A DNA stretch of 63,984 nucleotides from a virus: IMG/VR virus record IMGVR_UViG_3300007609_000018, positions 1-63,984 of that record. One strand, 5' to 3'. Under the pieces are notes generated by a model. It searched no databases. It was not told the origin of the DNA and saw only the letters and a program-made list of their open reading frames with translations. This document shows, piece after piece, positions 27,542-37,061 of the stretch (position 1 is its first letter; each line of letters begins with the position of its first letter). The position numbers and the translations under genes were made by a program.

Positions 27542-28885
27542 CTATAACGCCTCCCAAAGATAAAATGAACGTACAGCGCAAAATTGACTTGCTAATTCTG
27601 CTCTTTGATTCATTACTCTCTCATCTATATCATTCGTAGGTCTATCTACCCCTGCTGAACCTGTCATCCAAGTCTTAACTCTTCGACTAACACCATTCAA
27701 CTCCTTGTATCTCATACCAACATAAGGAAGTTGTTGCTTGGTCTTAGAATCTTTAGTAGTTCCCATTGGAATCCAAACACCTAAACCATCTATATTGTAC
27801 CCATTCGCACCATATAATTTAGGGTGGTTAAATGAATCCATTTTTTTGAAGTTATACTTACGGTCTGTCTTAATCAACTGCTTAACGTCAATGTCAATCT
27901 TTTGACCTTTTCTTGAACCGTTTGCATAAATCACAGGATTCTGCTCAAATGAATCTAAAAATAGATTTTCAATGTTTTGGAATAAACCAATACCTAACAT
28001 ACCTAAATGCTCTCCTGGTGCAAAATACTTATCAAGTCGTCTTGTCATTGCATCAAAATCAGCAATAGTTAATGTACCTGGCGTATAAAACGCTTCGTTA
28101 CCACCCGACTTAATCCATGGTATTAAACCTGTCATAGAACGTAAACCGCCCAATGCAGGGTTATTGATTGGCTTATTAAATAAAGATGCACCATCTACTG
28201 CTAATGCAAATCTGTAATCTAAATCAACTTGCTCACCTTTTAAGTGCCATGCGTTAATTGATCTACCATCACTATCTTTATCAATCCACGATTTATTTGT
28301 CATTTCTGAACCAGAAACTTCAATAGTTTCTTTAATAATTTGGTGCTTGAAAAAGAACTCTAATGGTTTTGTTACACGACCTTCTGGGTTTCCTGTTCTC
28401 TCATTAAACTCGTTTGAGAAAATAACAAGGTTTTGACCCGATGCAACAGGACCTAAAACTTCTGTTTCATCGTGAGGCACAACTGTTGCGCTTTCACTTC
28501 CAGATGTTTTGTTTACTGCTGTTACTACACCTACCGCTCTACTTGGAAACAAAATAACATCGCCTTCTCTTACATAGAAGTTTCCTTCTGAATCAACTGT
28601 TGATGAATCAATAGGAATAGTAATTGCAGCCCCTGCTGCCCCTGCTGCTACTGCTGAACCTGCTACTAATGTTTCGTGAATCCAATCTTCCTCAAAGTGA
28701 GAAACTTGAGTTTGAGTTGATGGTGTAATATTACCAAGTGTATCTAACAACTGAAAAAATGTTAGACCTTGATTTCCGTATTGCCTAAATAAAGCGTTTC
28801 GTTTATCTGGCTTGTGAATGTCCACGTCAAATGAACTGACGTAAGAATCTGTATATGCTGCTGATGCTGCTGCTGGATTATTCAT
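27542..28885 (-). CDS. Major capsid protein (HK97-fold type)
   Basis: 447 residues, the usual size for this protein. It has an alanine-rich N-terminus (MNNPAAASAAYTDSYVSSF), a long mixed alpha/beta body with a glycine-rich loop (GSAVAAGAAGAAITIPI), and a C-terminal segment ending in RSFYLWEAL. It follows the scaffold gene in the order portal-scaffold-capsid, and a strong terminator follows it. The fold is inferred from size, order and general pattern. It is the only candidate in the window. Confidence 0.85.
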   Translation of the reverse strand: MNNPAAASAAYTDSYVSSFDVDIHKPDKRNALFRQYGNQGLTFFQLLDTLGNITPSTQTQVSHFEEDWIHETLVAGSAVAAGAAGAAITIPIDSSTVDSEGNFYVREGDVILFPSRAVGVVTAVNKTSGSESATVVPHDETEVLGPVASGQNLVIFSNEFNERTGNPEGRVTKPLEFFFKHQIIKETIEVSGSEMTNKSWIDKDSDGRSINAWHLKGEQVDLDYRFALAVDGASLFNKPINNPALGGLRSMTGLIPWIKSGGNEAFYTPGTLTIADFDAMTRRLDKYFAPGEHLGMLGIGLFQNIENLFLDSFEQNPVIYANGSRKGQKIDIDVKQLIKTDRKYNFKKMDSFNHPKLYGANGYNIDGLGVWIPMGTTKDSKTKQQLPYVGMRYKELNGVSRRVKTWMTGSAGVDRPTNDIDERVMNQRAELASQFCAVRSFYLWEAL

Positions 28886-28898
28886 AATTTATTTTTTT

Positions 28899-29897
28899 TT
28901 ACATTAAAGAATCCAACCCAACTTTTTTATCCGTACTTATTTCTTCTTGCCTTTGTAATCCGTTTGGATTATGTAGTTCTTGATGATATTGTTCTTCTTT
29001 CTTTGAACGTACACTTTCTGCAATGGAACTGTATATTTTGTCCTTGTTTTTATAGAGATAATCAGCCTCTAACGCATACTTTAATTGTTCAACAGAACCT
29101 TCTACTCCGTTTGAAACCCAATTATTCACAATATGACCTGCCATCTCGGCTATGTCTTTTTGATCCTCTTTTGGTACTTCAAATTGAAACTCATCTGAAC
29201 CGAAACTAAAACCATTTATGCTACTTACAACTTCTGGTATCTTACCTTTCCACTCTGTTACCTTCTCGGCACTTATGGCTTGTTGCTTTTGCTCTGGTGT
29301 TTGTTTTTCTTGTAGTTTTTGATTGTATTCTTTTATTGATTTATCTGCCTTCTCGGCTTCTAAATCCAATTTTATCATTCCAATCCTAACATCTTCGTCT
29401 AATTCGTCATACTTTCCATCTTCGTTTTTAAATAATCCAAAGTCTTTCTCGATTACTTTTTTTAATTCATCTAATGACTTACTTGTTCCTTCTAGTTTCA
29501 TTGCAATTGCAACTTTATCTATTGGAGATAAATCATCTCCTTTTGATTTCTGAATCAAGTCTATTTCATTATAACTTAATCCCTTATCCAATAAATCAAT
29601 TACCGCTAATTTGTTTTCGTCTTTTACAACTCTAACGCCATCTTGAGAATATTCTTTCCCTTTTTCAATGAACTGTTTTAACTCATCTTCGGAATGTCCG
29701 AATTTTTCAGTTATATACTTTCCGTAATCAACTTCTTCGGTTTTTGGTTCTTCAGTTGGCTTGGTTTGTTGTCCCTGTCCTTGTTCCTCCGATGCAACTT
29801 CTTCCCTATTTTGTTCAGATGGTTGATTTGAGTTTGGACCTAATTGGTCTAATATACTTGTTTCATTTCCTTCTGTATTTGTGTTTTCCTCTGCCAT
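28899..29897 (-). CDS. Scaffolding protein
   Basis: 332 residues, very rich in E, Q, K, D and S, predicted to be mostly helical and partly disordered. The N-terminus (NTEGNETSILDQLGPNSNQP) is a low-complexity acidic region, followed by coiled-coil segments (DLEAEKADKSIKEYNQKLQE). This composition, directly between portal and capsid genes, is diagnostic of phage scaffolds that guide procapsid assembly and then leave. No protease domain is visible. Confidence 0.78.
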   Translation of the reverse strand: MAEENTNTEGNETSILDQLGPNSNQPSEQNREEVASEEQGQGQQTKPTEEPKTEEVDYGKYITEKFGHSEDELKQFIEKGKEYSQDGVRVVKDENKLAVIDLLDKGLSYNEIDLIQKSKGDDLSPIDKVAIAMKLEGTSKSLDELKKVIEKDFGLFKNEDGKYDELDEDVRIGMIKLDLEAEKADKSIKEYNQKLQEKQTPEQKQQAISAEKVTEWKGKIPEVVSSINGFSFGSDEFQFEVPKEDQKDIAEMAGHIVNNWVSNGVEGSVEQLKYALEADYLYKNKDKIYSSIAESVRSKKEEQYHQELHNPNGLQRQEEISTDKKVGLDSLM

Positions 29898-29915
29898 TTT
29901 TTTGTGTATTTAAAG

Positions 29916-29923
29916 CAAATATA
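29916..29923 (-). promoter_or_regulatory. Candidate -7 element before scaffold/capsid genes (TATATTTG)
   Basis: On the minus strand TATATTTG matches TAnnTTTG, 18 nt before the scaffold ATG, inside a very A/T-rich spacer after the portal stop. A dedicated promoter here would give extra scaffold and capsid mRNA. No clear -33 box is seen. Confidence 0.3.
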
Positions 29924-29933
29924 TAATTTTTTT

Positions 29934-32156
29934 TTATTTTGTTTCGTGTTCAGCCTTTATTTTAGCTAATTCTCTTTCCTTTTCTATTTCAATTTTGGCT
30001 AACTGCTCTTCCTTTTTAACTTCTACGTCAGCTTCAAATTGTATTGTATCACGTTCTTCTTGTTTTGTGATTTGTGCTAATTGTTGCTGTTGTTCGCCTT
30101 GCACTCTTGAATTTTCTTCTGCTTTTTTCTGGTCTGCTTTCAGTTTTCTTTTAATTCTGTAAGACAATGTAGCTTCTGCAAGTTTTATATAGTTTTGGTC
30201 TATTAAATCGATTATATGCAGGTAATCATCCATTCCTATACCGCCCATTCCACCTTGCTCTGACTTAGTAAGTGCTTGTGTAGCTGCTTGTTTTATCAAT
30301 TCCCTTTGCTCTGAACTTGCTTTTTGTTCTAATCTAAGGTTGAATTTACCATTGTTTACTTCGTTGCCTATTTCAAATGTTTTTGCAATGCTTTGTCCGA
30401 ACTCTGGATAGGTATATTTTAATTTGCCTTGCTTTGCTTTAATTTGAATTTTTGAAAGTATATCTAAACACGTTTTTTCCTTTAAATAAGAATAACCGCT
30501 TACCATTGGGTGTATAGCGTTTTTAGTTCCCTCTACTGCTATTTTACCTACACCAACTAATGCTCTTTCGCCTGGATTACTTGCATCCATAAAATCATTA
30601 ATCCCTGTTACGTCTTTTATAAGTTCTATGTTTCTTGCTATGTCTGAAACTAACTCTACAAACTCATTTCCTAATCCACCTTCATCTGGTATCATTGGTG
30701 GCATTGCATTTCCATTATCATCTATTGAGGATTCTTTGCTGACTATTTTCCAACCTGTTTGTGTGGCTATTTCTAATAGTTCTTGAACTTTCATTTTTTT
30801 ACCATCTATTGTTACATTTTCAAATGCTTCTTGATAAACAGTAAACCCTTTCGGCATTGCTCTTGCCTTTGCGTTTTGTATTTTTAACCACGATAGCTGT
30901 ATTGCATCAGCAAATGGTAACATTCTCTCTAAATGACTTGTGTTTGATACCCTATAAAATTTTATAGGTAGCATACATTCTCGGGCATTATCACTATACC
31001 TTGAAATGTCTTTCATTTTTCCATAATTGTATATCCAATCACTTCCAACAATCCAACTACTTGCATAGACTGTTTTTACATCTGTTGAATATACTTCGTA
31101 GTTTTTCCTTTTACCCTCTTTCTTTTCAAACTTTTCTGGGTATATGTACTCGTTTCCGTATGCTTTTTTCTTTTTACTTTTCTTTTTATCTAATGAATAC
31201 CAAAATAGGTCTAATACTAATACCTTGCAATTATCAAATGTATCGTAATCATAAATATCGTCTGTATTTATGTATCGTGAGTTAAATAGTGATGAGTTGT
31301 ATTTTTTTGTTCTGTGTTGCTCAAATATTTCCTTGTATTGGTCGTCTGTAAAGTACCCACCGCACTCTTGTTTTAACTGCTGTATGGTTATCATTCTGTA
31401 TTCGCCTATCCTTTCTATTCCGTCTGGCTTATGACCTCTAAAACTGTCTATTAAAACGTTTACAGGATCAACGTAAGATATTCCTATTCTTTTGCCGTTT
31501 GATGTGTGAACCTTACAAGCCATTACGCCATTATCAAAAGCATCTTCTCTCATTAGTTTAGATACTTCGGACCACTCGTTTTCGTACAATACACCGTTTA
31601 TACCAACTCTTGCTGATATTTCTTGCTTTAACTCAAACTTCATATTCATAAAAAGTTCAAGTTCTTCTATTGTTTCTGGTAAATCTTCTTCGTTAATTTC
31701 TTCTCCTGCGTTCATTTTTAAACGCATTTTATCTATAAATGGCTTTAATAACTTAGTTGCCCAAATTTCCCACTTAACACTTTCTCTTTCTGCGGAAGCT
31801 GATGGATCAATGTCTGTTACTTTTATATTGTAATCCACCTTTTCCATAAACGATAAAACAATATCTCGGTACTTTGGTATTATCTTAACAATGCTATGGT
31901 CTAAATCCATAAAAGAAACTGTTTTTCCAGATTCCTCTAGTTTTGACAACCATTTTTTATACTTATCGGTTTCTTGATTTCCTTCAGCATATTTTCTGTT
32001 TTCTATCCAATCGTTTATTCTTGAGTAAATATTATTATGTCCTGTACCGTTTCTAAACGAATGATGTGCTGCTTTACAATATTTTAAACACCACTTATCG
32101 TCTTTTCTCTTTGGATCAATTAGGTGTGATGGAAATGGATGTACTTCGCTACTCAT
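29934..32156 (-). CDS. Portal protein
   Basis: 740 residues, the usual size of large podovirus portals. The N-terminal part contains the segment NRKYAEGNQETDKYKKWLSK. The middle has the long stretch of alternating strands and helices with YVDPVNVLIDSFRG. The C-terminus is a long K/E/Q-rich coiled coil (QQQQLAQITKQEERDTIQFE), like the barrel helices of large portals. It lies between terminase and scaffold genes. It forms the dodecameric DNA channel at one capsid vertex; this is family knowledge. Confidence 0.82.
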   Translation of the reverse strand: MSSEVHPFPSHLIDPKRKDDKWCLKYCKAAHHSFRNGTGHNNIYSRINDWIENRKYAEGNQETDKYKKWLSKLEESGKTVSFMDLDHSIVKIIPKYRDIVLSFMEKVDYNIKVTDIDPSASAERESVKWEIWATKLLKPFIDKMRLKMNAGEEINEEDLPETIEELELFMNMKFELKQEISARVGINGVLYENEWSEVSKLMREDAFDNGVMACKVHTSNGKRIGISYVDPVNVLIDSFRGHKPDGIERIGEYRMITIQQLKQECGGYFTDDQYKEIFEQHRTKKYNSSLFNSRYINTDDIYDYDTFDNCKVLVLDLFWYSLDKKKSKKKKAYGNEYIYPEKFEKKEGKRKNYEVYSTDVKTVYASSWIVGSDWIYNYGKMKDISRYSDNARECMLPIKFYRVSNTSHLERMLPFADAIQLSWLKIQNAKARAMPKGFTVYQEAFENVTIDGKKMKVQELLEIATQTGWKIVSKESSIDDNGNAMPPMIPDEGGLGNEFVELVSDIARNIELIKDVTGINDFMDASNPGERALVGVGKIAVEGTKNAIHPMVSGYSYLKEKTCLDILSKIQIKAKQGKLKYTYPEFGQSIAKTFEIGNEVNNGKFNLRLEQKASSEQRELIKQAATQALTKSEQGGMGGIGMDDYLHIIDLIDQNYIKLAEATLSYRIKRKLKADQKKAEENSRVQGEQQQQLAQITKQEERDTIQFEADVEVKKEEQLAKIEIEKERELAKIKAEHETK

Positions 32157-32160
32157 GGTT

Positions 32161-32168
32161 CAAAGATA
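32161..32168 (-). promoter_or_regulatory. Candidate -7 element before portal (TATCTTTG)
   Basis: On the minus strand TATCTTTG fits TAnnTTTG and ends 4 nt before the portal ATG, the same spacing as at 4089-4096. A start this close would give an almost leaderless mRNA. No -33 motif is obvious. Confidence 0.3.
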
Positions 32169-32171
32169 TAA

Positions 32172-34394
32172 TTATTTTGGTTTATAAAAACTTGACATAC
32201 CTTTTGACTCCGTTTTTATCTTTTTCATTGGTAGTCCTTTTGCTACTAATGCTTTTGAACCGGAAACAAAAAAATCGTATGGTGAAAAATCATCTGGGTC
32301 CAAAGATAGTGCATCTTCTAAAAATCTAGGAAATGGACATCTAAACCCTCTTGTTTCAATATATGTGTCTGTTGATGCTACCATTCTTTCTATTTTAGCG
32401 GTTCCTGTCGTGCTTTCCCCTGGCGTTGCTCTTTGTTTTTGTTTTACCTTTCCTTTATAAGATTTATATTCTCTCTCAAACATTAAATACTTTTCATATC
32501 CTCTTTTTATAAAGTGTTCCCAAATTATTGGTACGTTAATCTCTGGGTACATTTTACAAGATAAATAAATACAGGCTTTTAACATATCTTCTGCGTACAT
32601 CTCTGGAGTTGCAGGTCTTTTCCCATATTCTAATACAAAGTTGTCTGTAATCCATTCTTCTTCGTGCTTTCCTAAATCTACATGAGGGTCGTAATATGCC
32701 CATATATGGCCCGTACCCATTGATTTTTTATTTGTTGCTACTTTTCTGTATCTGAATGGATCTGCTCCACCAACAAACTTGTCTGTGTTTACAGGATGTT
32801 TTTTACCACCATCTACTGTGTGTTTGTTTGATTCGGATTGTGGCATTATTTCCGTCAATCCTTTCATTAGCCACCCTCCGTTGTTTGTTGGCCTCCATAT
32901 TACTTTTGTATCTTCTTTATCGTCTAGCCAAACAAAATCACCTCTAACTAAATCTCTTTCTTCATCCCATACAAAGTAGTCAAGTCTTTTTTGAATTATA
33001 TCTGTATTAAATGGACAGTCTTTTGACATTGACCTAAAGGCCTCTTTTACTGTAAACGGATATTTCCTTATTTCGTTTTGCCTATCTTCTGGGTCCGTTA
33101 TGGATTCTCTAATTTCTGTTAATATTTGCTTTCCACCTTTTTCCCAATTTTTCAATTTTAATTCATCTGCATCTATTTCTTTTGATTCTACCATTTTTTC
33201 AATGGCTTTTCTTCTATATTCTCTTTGGTACTCTAATGGTTCATCTACTATTGGAATACCATATTGGTCGAATATGAAATTTGAATATGCAGGTTCAAAA
33301 AGTCTTATTAATCCACTTTGAGTTCTTCCTAGTGCTTTTATTTTATCTCTACCGCTTTGTTCCCATATTTTTTTGAATTGCGCACCGCCTTTTGCTTCTA
33401 ACTCTTCTACTGTTGTGGTTATTAGTGCTTTTCCAAAGACATAGTCATCTTTTAATAGCGTTGGTTTTACTTTATCCCATGTTTCATATACGTCTGATTT
33501 TTCAGTTTTTCCTGCCTCATCCATTCCGTATTTATATAGCTTTGCGCCATCATAAGCTGTTTCTGTGCTTGATCGATAATCTAAAAAACTATAAAGTTCG
33601 TCTGGCTCATCGTCTAAATCTATGTTTCTTCCAGAAGTTGTTGGGTTCCTAAATTCTAAAATGCTTTTAGGATTAGATGAGTTTGCAAATGTTGGCGAAA
33701 ACCAAAAGGGTAGTTTTTTCCATGCAGGTATTATTGCTTTATTCCAAACTGCTTGAGCATCTAAATCTGTTTTAGACTGCATTCCAGATAATACATTTTT
33801 CTTTCTTGTTGTTCCCTCTAAAAGTATGTTTCCTAAACGATATGTTTTCCCCACCCTTCTTCTTGTAAAGTTCACTCCTCCAAATACACTATTTTTTTTA
33901 CATACTTCATATTCCCACCACAACCAAAAGTCATTATCTGTCATTCTAAAATTAGGACTTCCAATATCTAATGTGTAATAGTTTAGATAGTACCATGCTA
34001 TTCCTGGAATATGAATTGGTTTTCCATAAATGTACTGCCAAACACCATGTATTCTTTTATGCCATTGTTCTTCTATCCATGCACCAATTTCTCTATCTTT
34101 TTTGGCTAACTCTATCTGAATGTTTCTTAATGGATTTTCTTTTTGTTCTTTTTTATTTTGCTTTAAGAAGTCTTTTTTTGCTTGTTCGTATAGCTTTGGT
34201 AATTTGGGGTGCTGTTCTTCTTTTACAAAGTATTGATTTTCTTTTTTTAAACCAAAGTTTTGAATATCCTCTGGCTTTGGATGGTCTGGAAGTTTTATAT
34301 TGTAAGGTAATACCCCATCTATATCTTCAGATATTGTATGTATCGGATTGAAATCTTGGTAATCTAGTATTTTACTATTTATTATGATGCCCAT
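32172..34394 (-). CDS. terL: Terminase large subunit
   Basis: 740 residues, the packaging ATPase and nuclease. Near residue 176 is a Walker-A-like loop (RRRVGKTYRLG), and near residue 288 a Walker B strand with catalytic acid (YKYGMDEAG). The RNase-H-like nuclease begins near residue 540 with FVGGADPFRY, whose aspartate would bind metal. It contacts the portal and the putative small subunit. It overlaps the upstream gene by 13 nt. Confidence 0.9.
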   Translation of the reverse strand: MGIIINSKILDYQDFNPIHTISEDIDGVLPYNIKLPDHPKPEDIQNFGLKKENQYFVKEEQHPKLPKLYEQAKKDFLKQNKKEQKENPLRNIQIELAKKDREIGAWIEEQWHKRIHGVWQYIYGKPIHIPGIAWYYLNYYTLDIGSPNFRMTDNDFWLWWEYEVCKKNSVFGGVNFTRRRVGKTYRLGNILLEGTTRKKNVLSGMQSKTDLDAQAVWNKAIIPAWKKLPFWFSPTFANSSNPKSILEFRNPTTSGRNIDLDDEPDELYSFLDYRSSTETAYDGAKLYKYGMDEAGKTEKSDVYETWDKVKPTLLKDDYVFGKALITTTVEELEAKGGAQFKKIWEQSGRDKIKALGRTQSGLIRLFEPAYSNFIFDQYGIPIVDEPLEYQREYRRKAIEKMVESKEIDADELKLKNWEKGGKQILTEIRESITDPEDRQNEIRKYPFTVKEAFRSMSKDCPFNTDIIQKRLDYFVWDEERDLVRGDFVWLDDKEDTKVIWRPTNNGGWLMKGLTEIMPQSESNKHTVDGGKKHPVNTDKFVGGADPFRYRKVATNKKSMGTGHIWAYYDPHVDLGKHEEEWITDNFVLEYGKRPATPEMYAEDMLKACIYLSCKMYPEINVPIIWEHFIKRGYEKYLMFEREYKSYKGKVKQKQRATPGESTTGTAKIERMVASTDTYIETRGFRCPFPRFLEDALSLDPDDFSPYDFFVSGSKALVAKGLPMKKIKTESKGMSSFYKPK

Positions 34395-35023
34395 TGTTCT
34401 GGTGTTACCTTGTATGTGTGTTTCTCTTCAACATCAAAGCTACCAACAAAATTTTGCAAATTAATATCTTTTTGAAATAATCCTTCTGCAAGGTCGTCTA
34501 TTGACTTACGAACTTCGGCTAATTTATTCATTACTTTTATCTTTTTATCTGATAGACTTAAAGCATCTTCTTTATCATCTTCTTTATTGTTTAGTGATTC
34601 TAATATTTGACTGTGCGATTCGATCATAAAACACATTGTCATAAAATCTAAACTATCTTGCATTTTTAACCATCTCAAAATTAAGTGGTTTACTATCTTG
34701 TTTTGGCCTGCTATTATTTCCATTACTTGCTCTGTAAACATTCCACTTTTATTTGGCTTATATCCTGCTAAATTCATAGCTTGTTTCTTTCTTTCGATTA
34801 TATCTACCAATTCCTTTTTTACTAATGGACTTTTTTTATCATAACACAATACAATAAATCTAATAATCTTATTTGCTGATATGCCTTTTGGCAGCTTGTG
34901 CAATATCCCAATAAATATGTTTTTTAAGTCTTTAAACTCTTCTACGTTTGTTATATCACGACCTACTTGTACGCTCATAACATTAAACTTCATTTCTCTA
35001 AATTCTGTTGGGTTGTAGTTCAT
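34382..35023 (-). CDS. Putative terminase small subunit
   Basis: 213 residues, mostly helical, with a charged middle segment (KEDDKEDALSLSDKKIKVM). It lies directly upstream of the large terminase and overlaps it by 13 nt, which is where the DNA-recognition subunit is normally encoded. A helix-turn-helix is not obvious by eye, so the call rests mainly on position and size. It could also be another packaging factor. Confidence 0.45.
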   Translation of the reverse strand: MNYNPTEFREMKFNVMSVQVGRDITNVEEFKDLKNIFIGILHKLPKGISANKIIRFIVLCYDKKSPLVKKELVDIIERKKQAMNLAGYKPNKSGMFTEQVMEIIAGQNKIVNHLILRWLKMQDSLDFMTMCFMIESHSQILESLNNKEDDKEDALSLSDKKIKVMNKLAEVRKSIDDLAEGLFQKDINLQNFVGSFDVEEKHTYKVTPEQWAS

Positions 35024-35087
35024 TTTAGTATTATTTTTGATATTAACTATATTCGGTAGTTACCTATAATAATTTTTAAAAACTGCC

Positions 35088-35921
35088 CTAACTCAAACTC
35101 TGAAAAAAATGCTTAACAACTGTCACAGTCCATCCATTTCCTAAAAGGTTCTTTCTTATATTCTCACTATACCCTTTTGTATAGTCTTTTGGAATACCTT
35201 GCAATAACTCCCAATAACTACTGTTTGCCATATAAAATTCATTGTTTTTTTGGTAAAATATACTTGCAGATGTCGTTTGTCTATTTCCTGTTGATGTTAA
35301 TGTTGGTGCATTTTTCAATTCACTTAAATTATAAGGGTTAAAGAAGTTGGGTAATTTTTTAAACATAGATGTTTTTCTTTTAACAAAAGGAACAGGGTTT
35401 ACTTTATTAAATAATTCACTACTGAACTTAATTGGAATATTCTTTTTTTCATAATCTGTAAACGGTATATTAGTCCAGTAATACCTTGGTCTATTTTGCC
35501 CGGTAAAATACTTAGAGTTTATTTTTATTGGCTCAACACCTAATTTCTCGTTAATAATATTTAGCCATTCTTTTTTCATAGAAACATTTTCTAAAAAAAA
35601 ATATTTAGGTTTTAAAAATTCTTTTGCCTTTACAAACTCAAAAAACAACTTACTTCTTTTGTCGTAAAAATTTAATTGTTTACCAATACTACTAAACCCT
35701 TGACAGGGACTTCCACCTATTAATAAATCAATTTTTGGTAATTTATTTAATTTAGCAGAACAAACATCCCCCATTTGTTTGGTGCTTGGGTAATTTCTCA
35801 AAGTTACTTCTATCGCTTTTTTATCTATTTCATAAGCAAAATAATTATCTATTTTTATATTTAATTTGTCTAAAGCAATTTGCCCACAACTGATTCCATC
35901 AAAATAGCTTACTACATTCAT
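35088..35921 (-). CDS. DNA (cytosine-5) methyltransferase
   Basis: 277 residues. The catalytic motif IV GGSPCQGFS has its PCQ at residues 72-74. Motif VI ENV is at 111-113. Motif VIII is NRPRYYWTN, a shortened form of QxRxR. The C-terminal conserved GNGWTV is motif X-like. The target-recognition region is short (about 170-225). The N-terminus MNVVSYFDGISCGQIAL is the SAM-binding motif I. It is one of three DNA methyltransferases in the window, and no restriction endonuclease is adjacent. Likely role: late protective methylation of DNA to be packaged. Confidence 0.9.
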   Translation of the reverse strand: MNVVSYFDGISCGQIALDKLNIKIDNYFAYEIDKKAIEVTLRNYPSTKQMGDVCSAKLNKLPKIDLLIGGSPCQGFSSIGKQLNFYDKRSKLFFEFVKAKEFLKPKYFFLENVSMKKEWLNIINEKLGVEPIKINSKYFTGQNRPRYYWTNIPFTDYEKKNIPIKFSSELFNKVNPVPFVKRKTSMFKKLPNFFNPYNLSELKNAPTLTSTGNRQTTSASIFYQKNNEFYMANSSYWELLQGIPKDYTKGYSENIRKNLLGNGWTVTVVKHFFQSLS

Positions 35922-36203
35922 TTTATTTATGTTTTATTTGCCCTCGTACATCACGCAGGGCGGTTTTAAAAAATTACAGACAGGTAACAATGTATATAAA
36001 AAATAGCTACTTTCAGTTGTCAAGTAATCCTTAACAACTGCTCTTTTATATCGCTACTTTACATACACAATAAAGTTTAAAAACACAGAGGCAATTCAAC
36101 AACCTAAACCAAACTTTAAAAAAACATGACGAAAAACCGCCCCTGTGTTACTCTTTTACTGCATATCCCCACTTCCTAACTTTCTTAATAGCGTTCTTTA
36201 AAT
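35922..36203. repeat. Structured 282-nt spacer with nested inverted repeats
   Basis: No gene was found. Outer arms GGGCGGTTTT (35958-35967) and AAAACCGCCC (36133-36142) are perfect complements. Inside, CAGTTGT (36014-36020) and ACAACTG (36034-36040) form a second hairpin flanked by A/T-rich, partly complementary sequence with two copies of GCTACTTT. It separates the methyltransferase from the small gene upstream of it. The layout resembles the hairpin spacers near 900 and 58,150. Confidence 0.65.
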
Positions 36204-36428
36204 TCAACGCCTGGAAATATAAACAGTTTTTTCTACATTTACCCTATGTGATACACTACCATTAAACTTCGCTAAAGTGTCTTTTAAATCAATTTCTAAC
36301 ACCTTTTGTGTAGAACCTTGATACTTCCAACCCTTTAATCCTTTTCTTAGCCTTAAAGATGCAAATTTAACTTGCTTTCGCTGTTCAGCTTTCTTTACTA
36401 TCTCATCTTTTTGGTGGTTTTCAAACAT
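36204..36428 (-). CDS. Basic small protein, 74 aa
   Basis: Not recognised. Strongly basic with an RLRKGLKGWKYQGS core, suggesting nucleic-acid binding. It follows the HisRS-like gene after 6 nt in the same operon, so the two are probably co-expressed. A link with that enzyme (substrate or partner) is possible but unproven. Confidence 0.55.
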   Translation of the reverse strand: MFENHQKDEIVKKAEQRKQVKFASLRLRKGLKGWKYQGSTQKVLEIDLKDTLAKFNGSVSHRVNVEKTVYISRR

Positions 36429-36434
36429 AATATT

Positions 36435-37061
36435 TTATTTAACAGATAACAACCTATCAATTCCTATTGCAAACCCTACTCCTCCATCATACTCTCCTCC
36501 TCCACAAATCTGTTTTGAACTTCCTAATTTATCATAAACAATTTCAAAACCTTTACCATCTTTATAGTAGTCCAACCCCCTACTTACGTTTCTATTTACT
36601 TTAAAACCCTCTATTCCAAAATATTTAATCAAATCTATTGAAATAGAAATTAAATATTCCAAAAGATCGCTTTTTGGATTTATTACTTCAACACCTAATT
36701 GTGTAAATTGCCTATATCTTCCGGCTTGTGGCCTTTCCCCTCTAAAACATTCTTGAACATAAAATAAATTAACATCTTTTTCATACTTAAATTGAGTTTT
36801 TGATAATTTCTGAATAACAGATGTATATTCTGGTGCAAGACAAATATTTCTATTTCCTCTATCAGTAAAGTTAAACATTAAATTATTATTTTCTACACCC
36901 ACTTTATCTTCAAATATATCTTGCATTTGAATAATTGGTATTGATATTTCTTGAAACCCATGGCTTGTTAAATATGTAGCCATATCAGAAATTACACTTC
37001 TTTTCTCATTTCCTAAAAGTATTCTTGTTCCTTTGTAAGTTGTCTTTTTAATCTCTAACAT
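36435..37061 (-). CDS. Minimal histidyl-tRNA-synthetase-like enzyme (catalytic core only)
   Basis: About 208 residues, half the usual HisRS length. Visible class II motifs: YKGTRILL near residue 9 (HisRS KGTRDIL), LAPEYT at 75-80 (LRPEGT), motif 2 CFRGERPQAGRYRQF at 105-119, histidine-binding SRGLDYY at 160-166, GGGEYDGG at 187-194 and motif 3 GFAIGIDRLL at 196-205. The catalytic and histidine-binding residues are kept. The insertion domain and the C-terminal anticodon-binding domain are missing. It probably still activates histidine or a similar amino acid with ATP, but its acceptor may not be tRNA. Alternative reading: a HisZ-like regulator, though the intact active site argues against that. 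A TTG at 37070 is open, but ATG 37061 is preferred. It overlaps the upstream gene by 14 nt. Confidence 0.82.
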   Translation of the reverse strand: MLEIKKTTYKGTRILLGNEKRSVISDMATYLTSHGFQEISIPIIQMQDIFEDKVGVENNNLMFNFTDRGNRNICLAPEYTSVIQKLSKTQFKYEKDVNLFYVQECFRGERPQAGRYRQFTQLGVEVINPKSDLLEYLISISIDLIKYFGIEGFKVNRNVSRGLDYYKDGKGFEIVYDKLGSSKQICGGGEYDGGVGFAIGIDRLLSVK

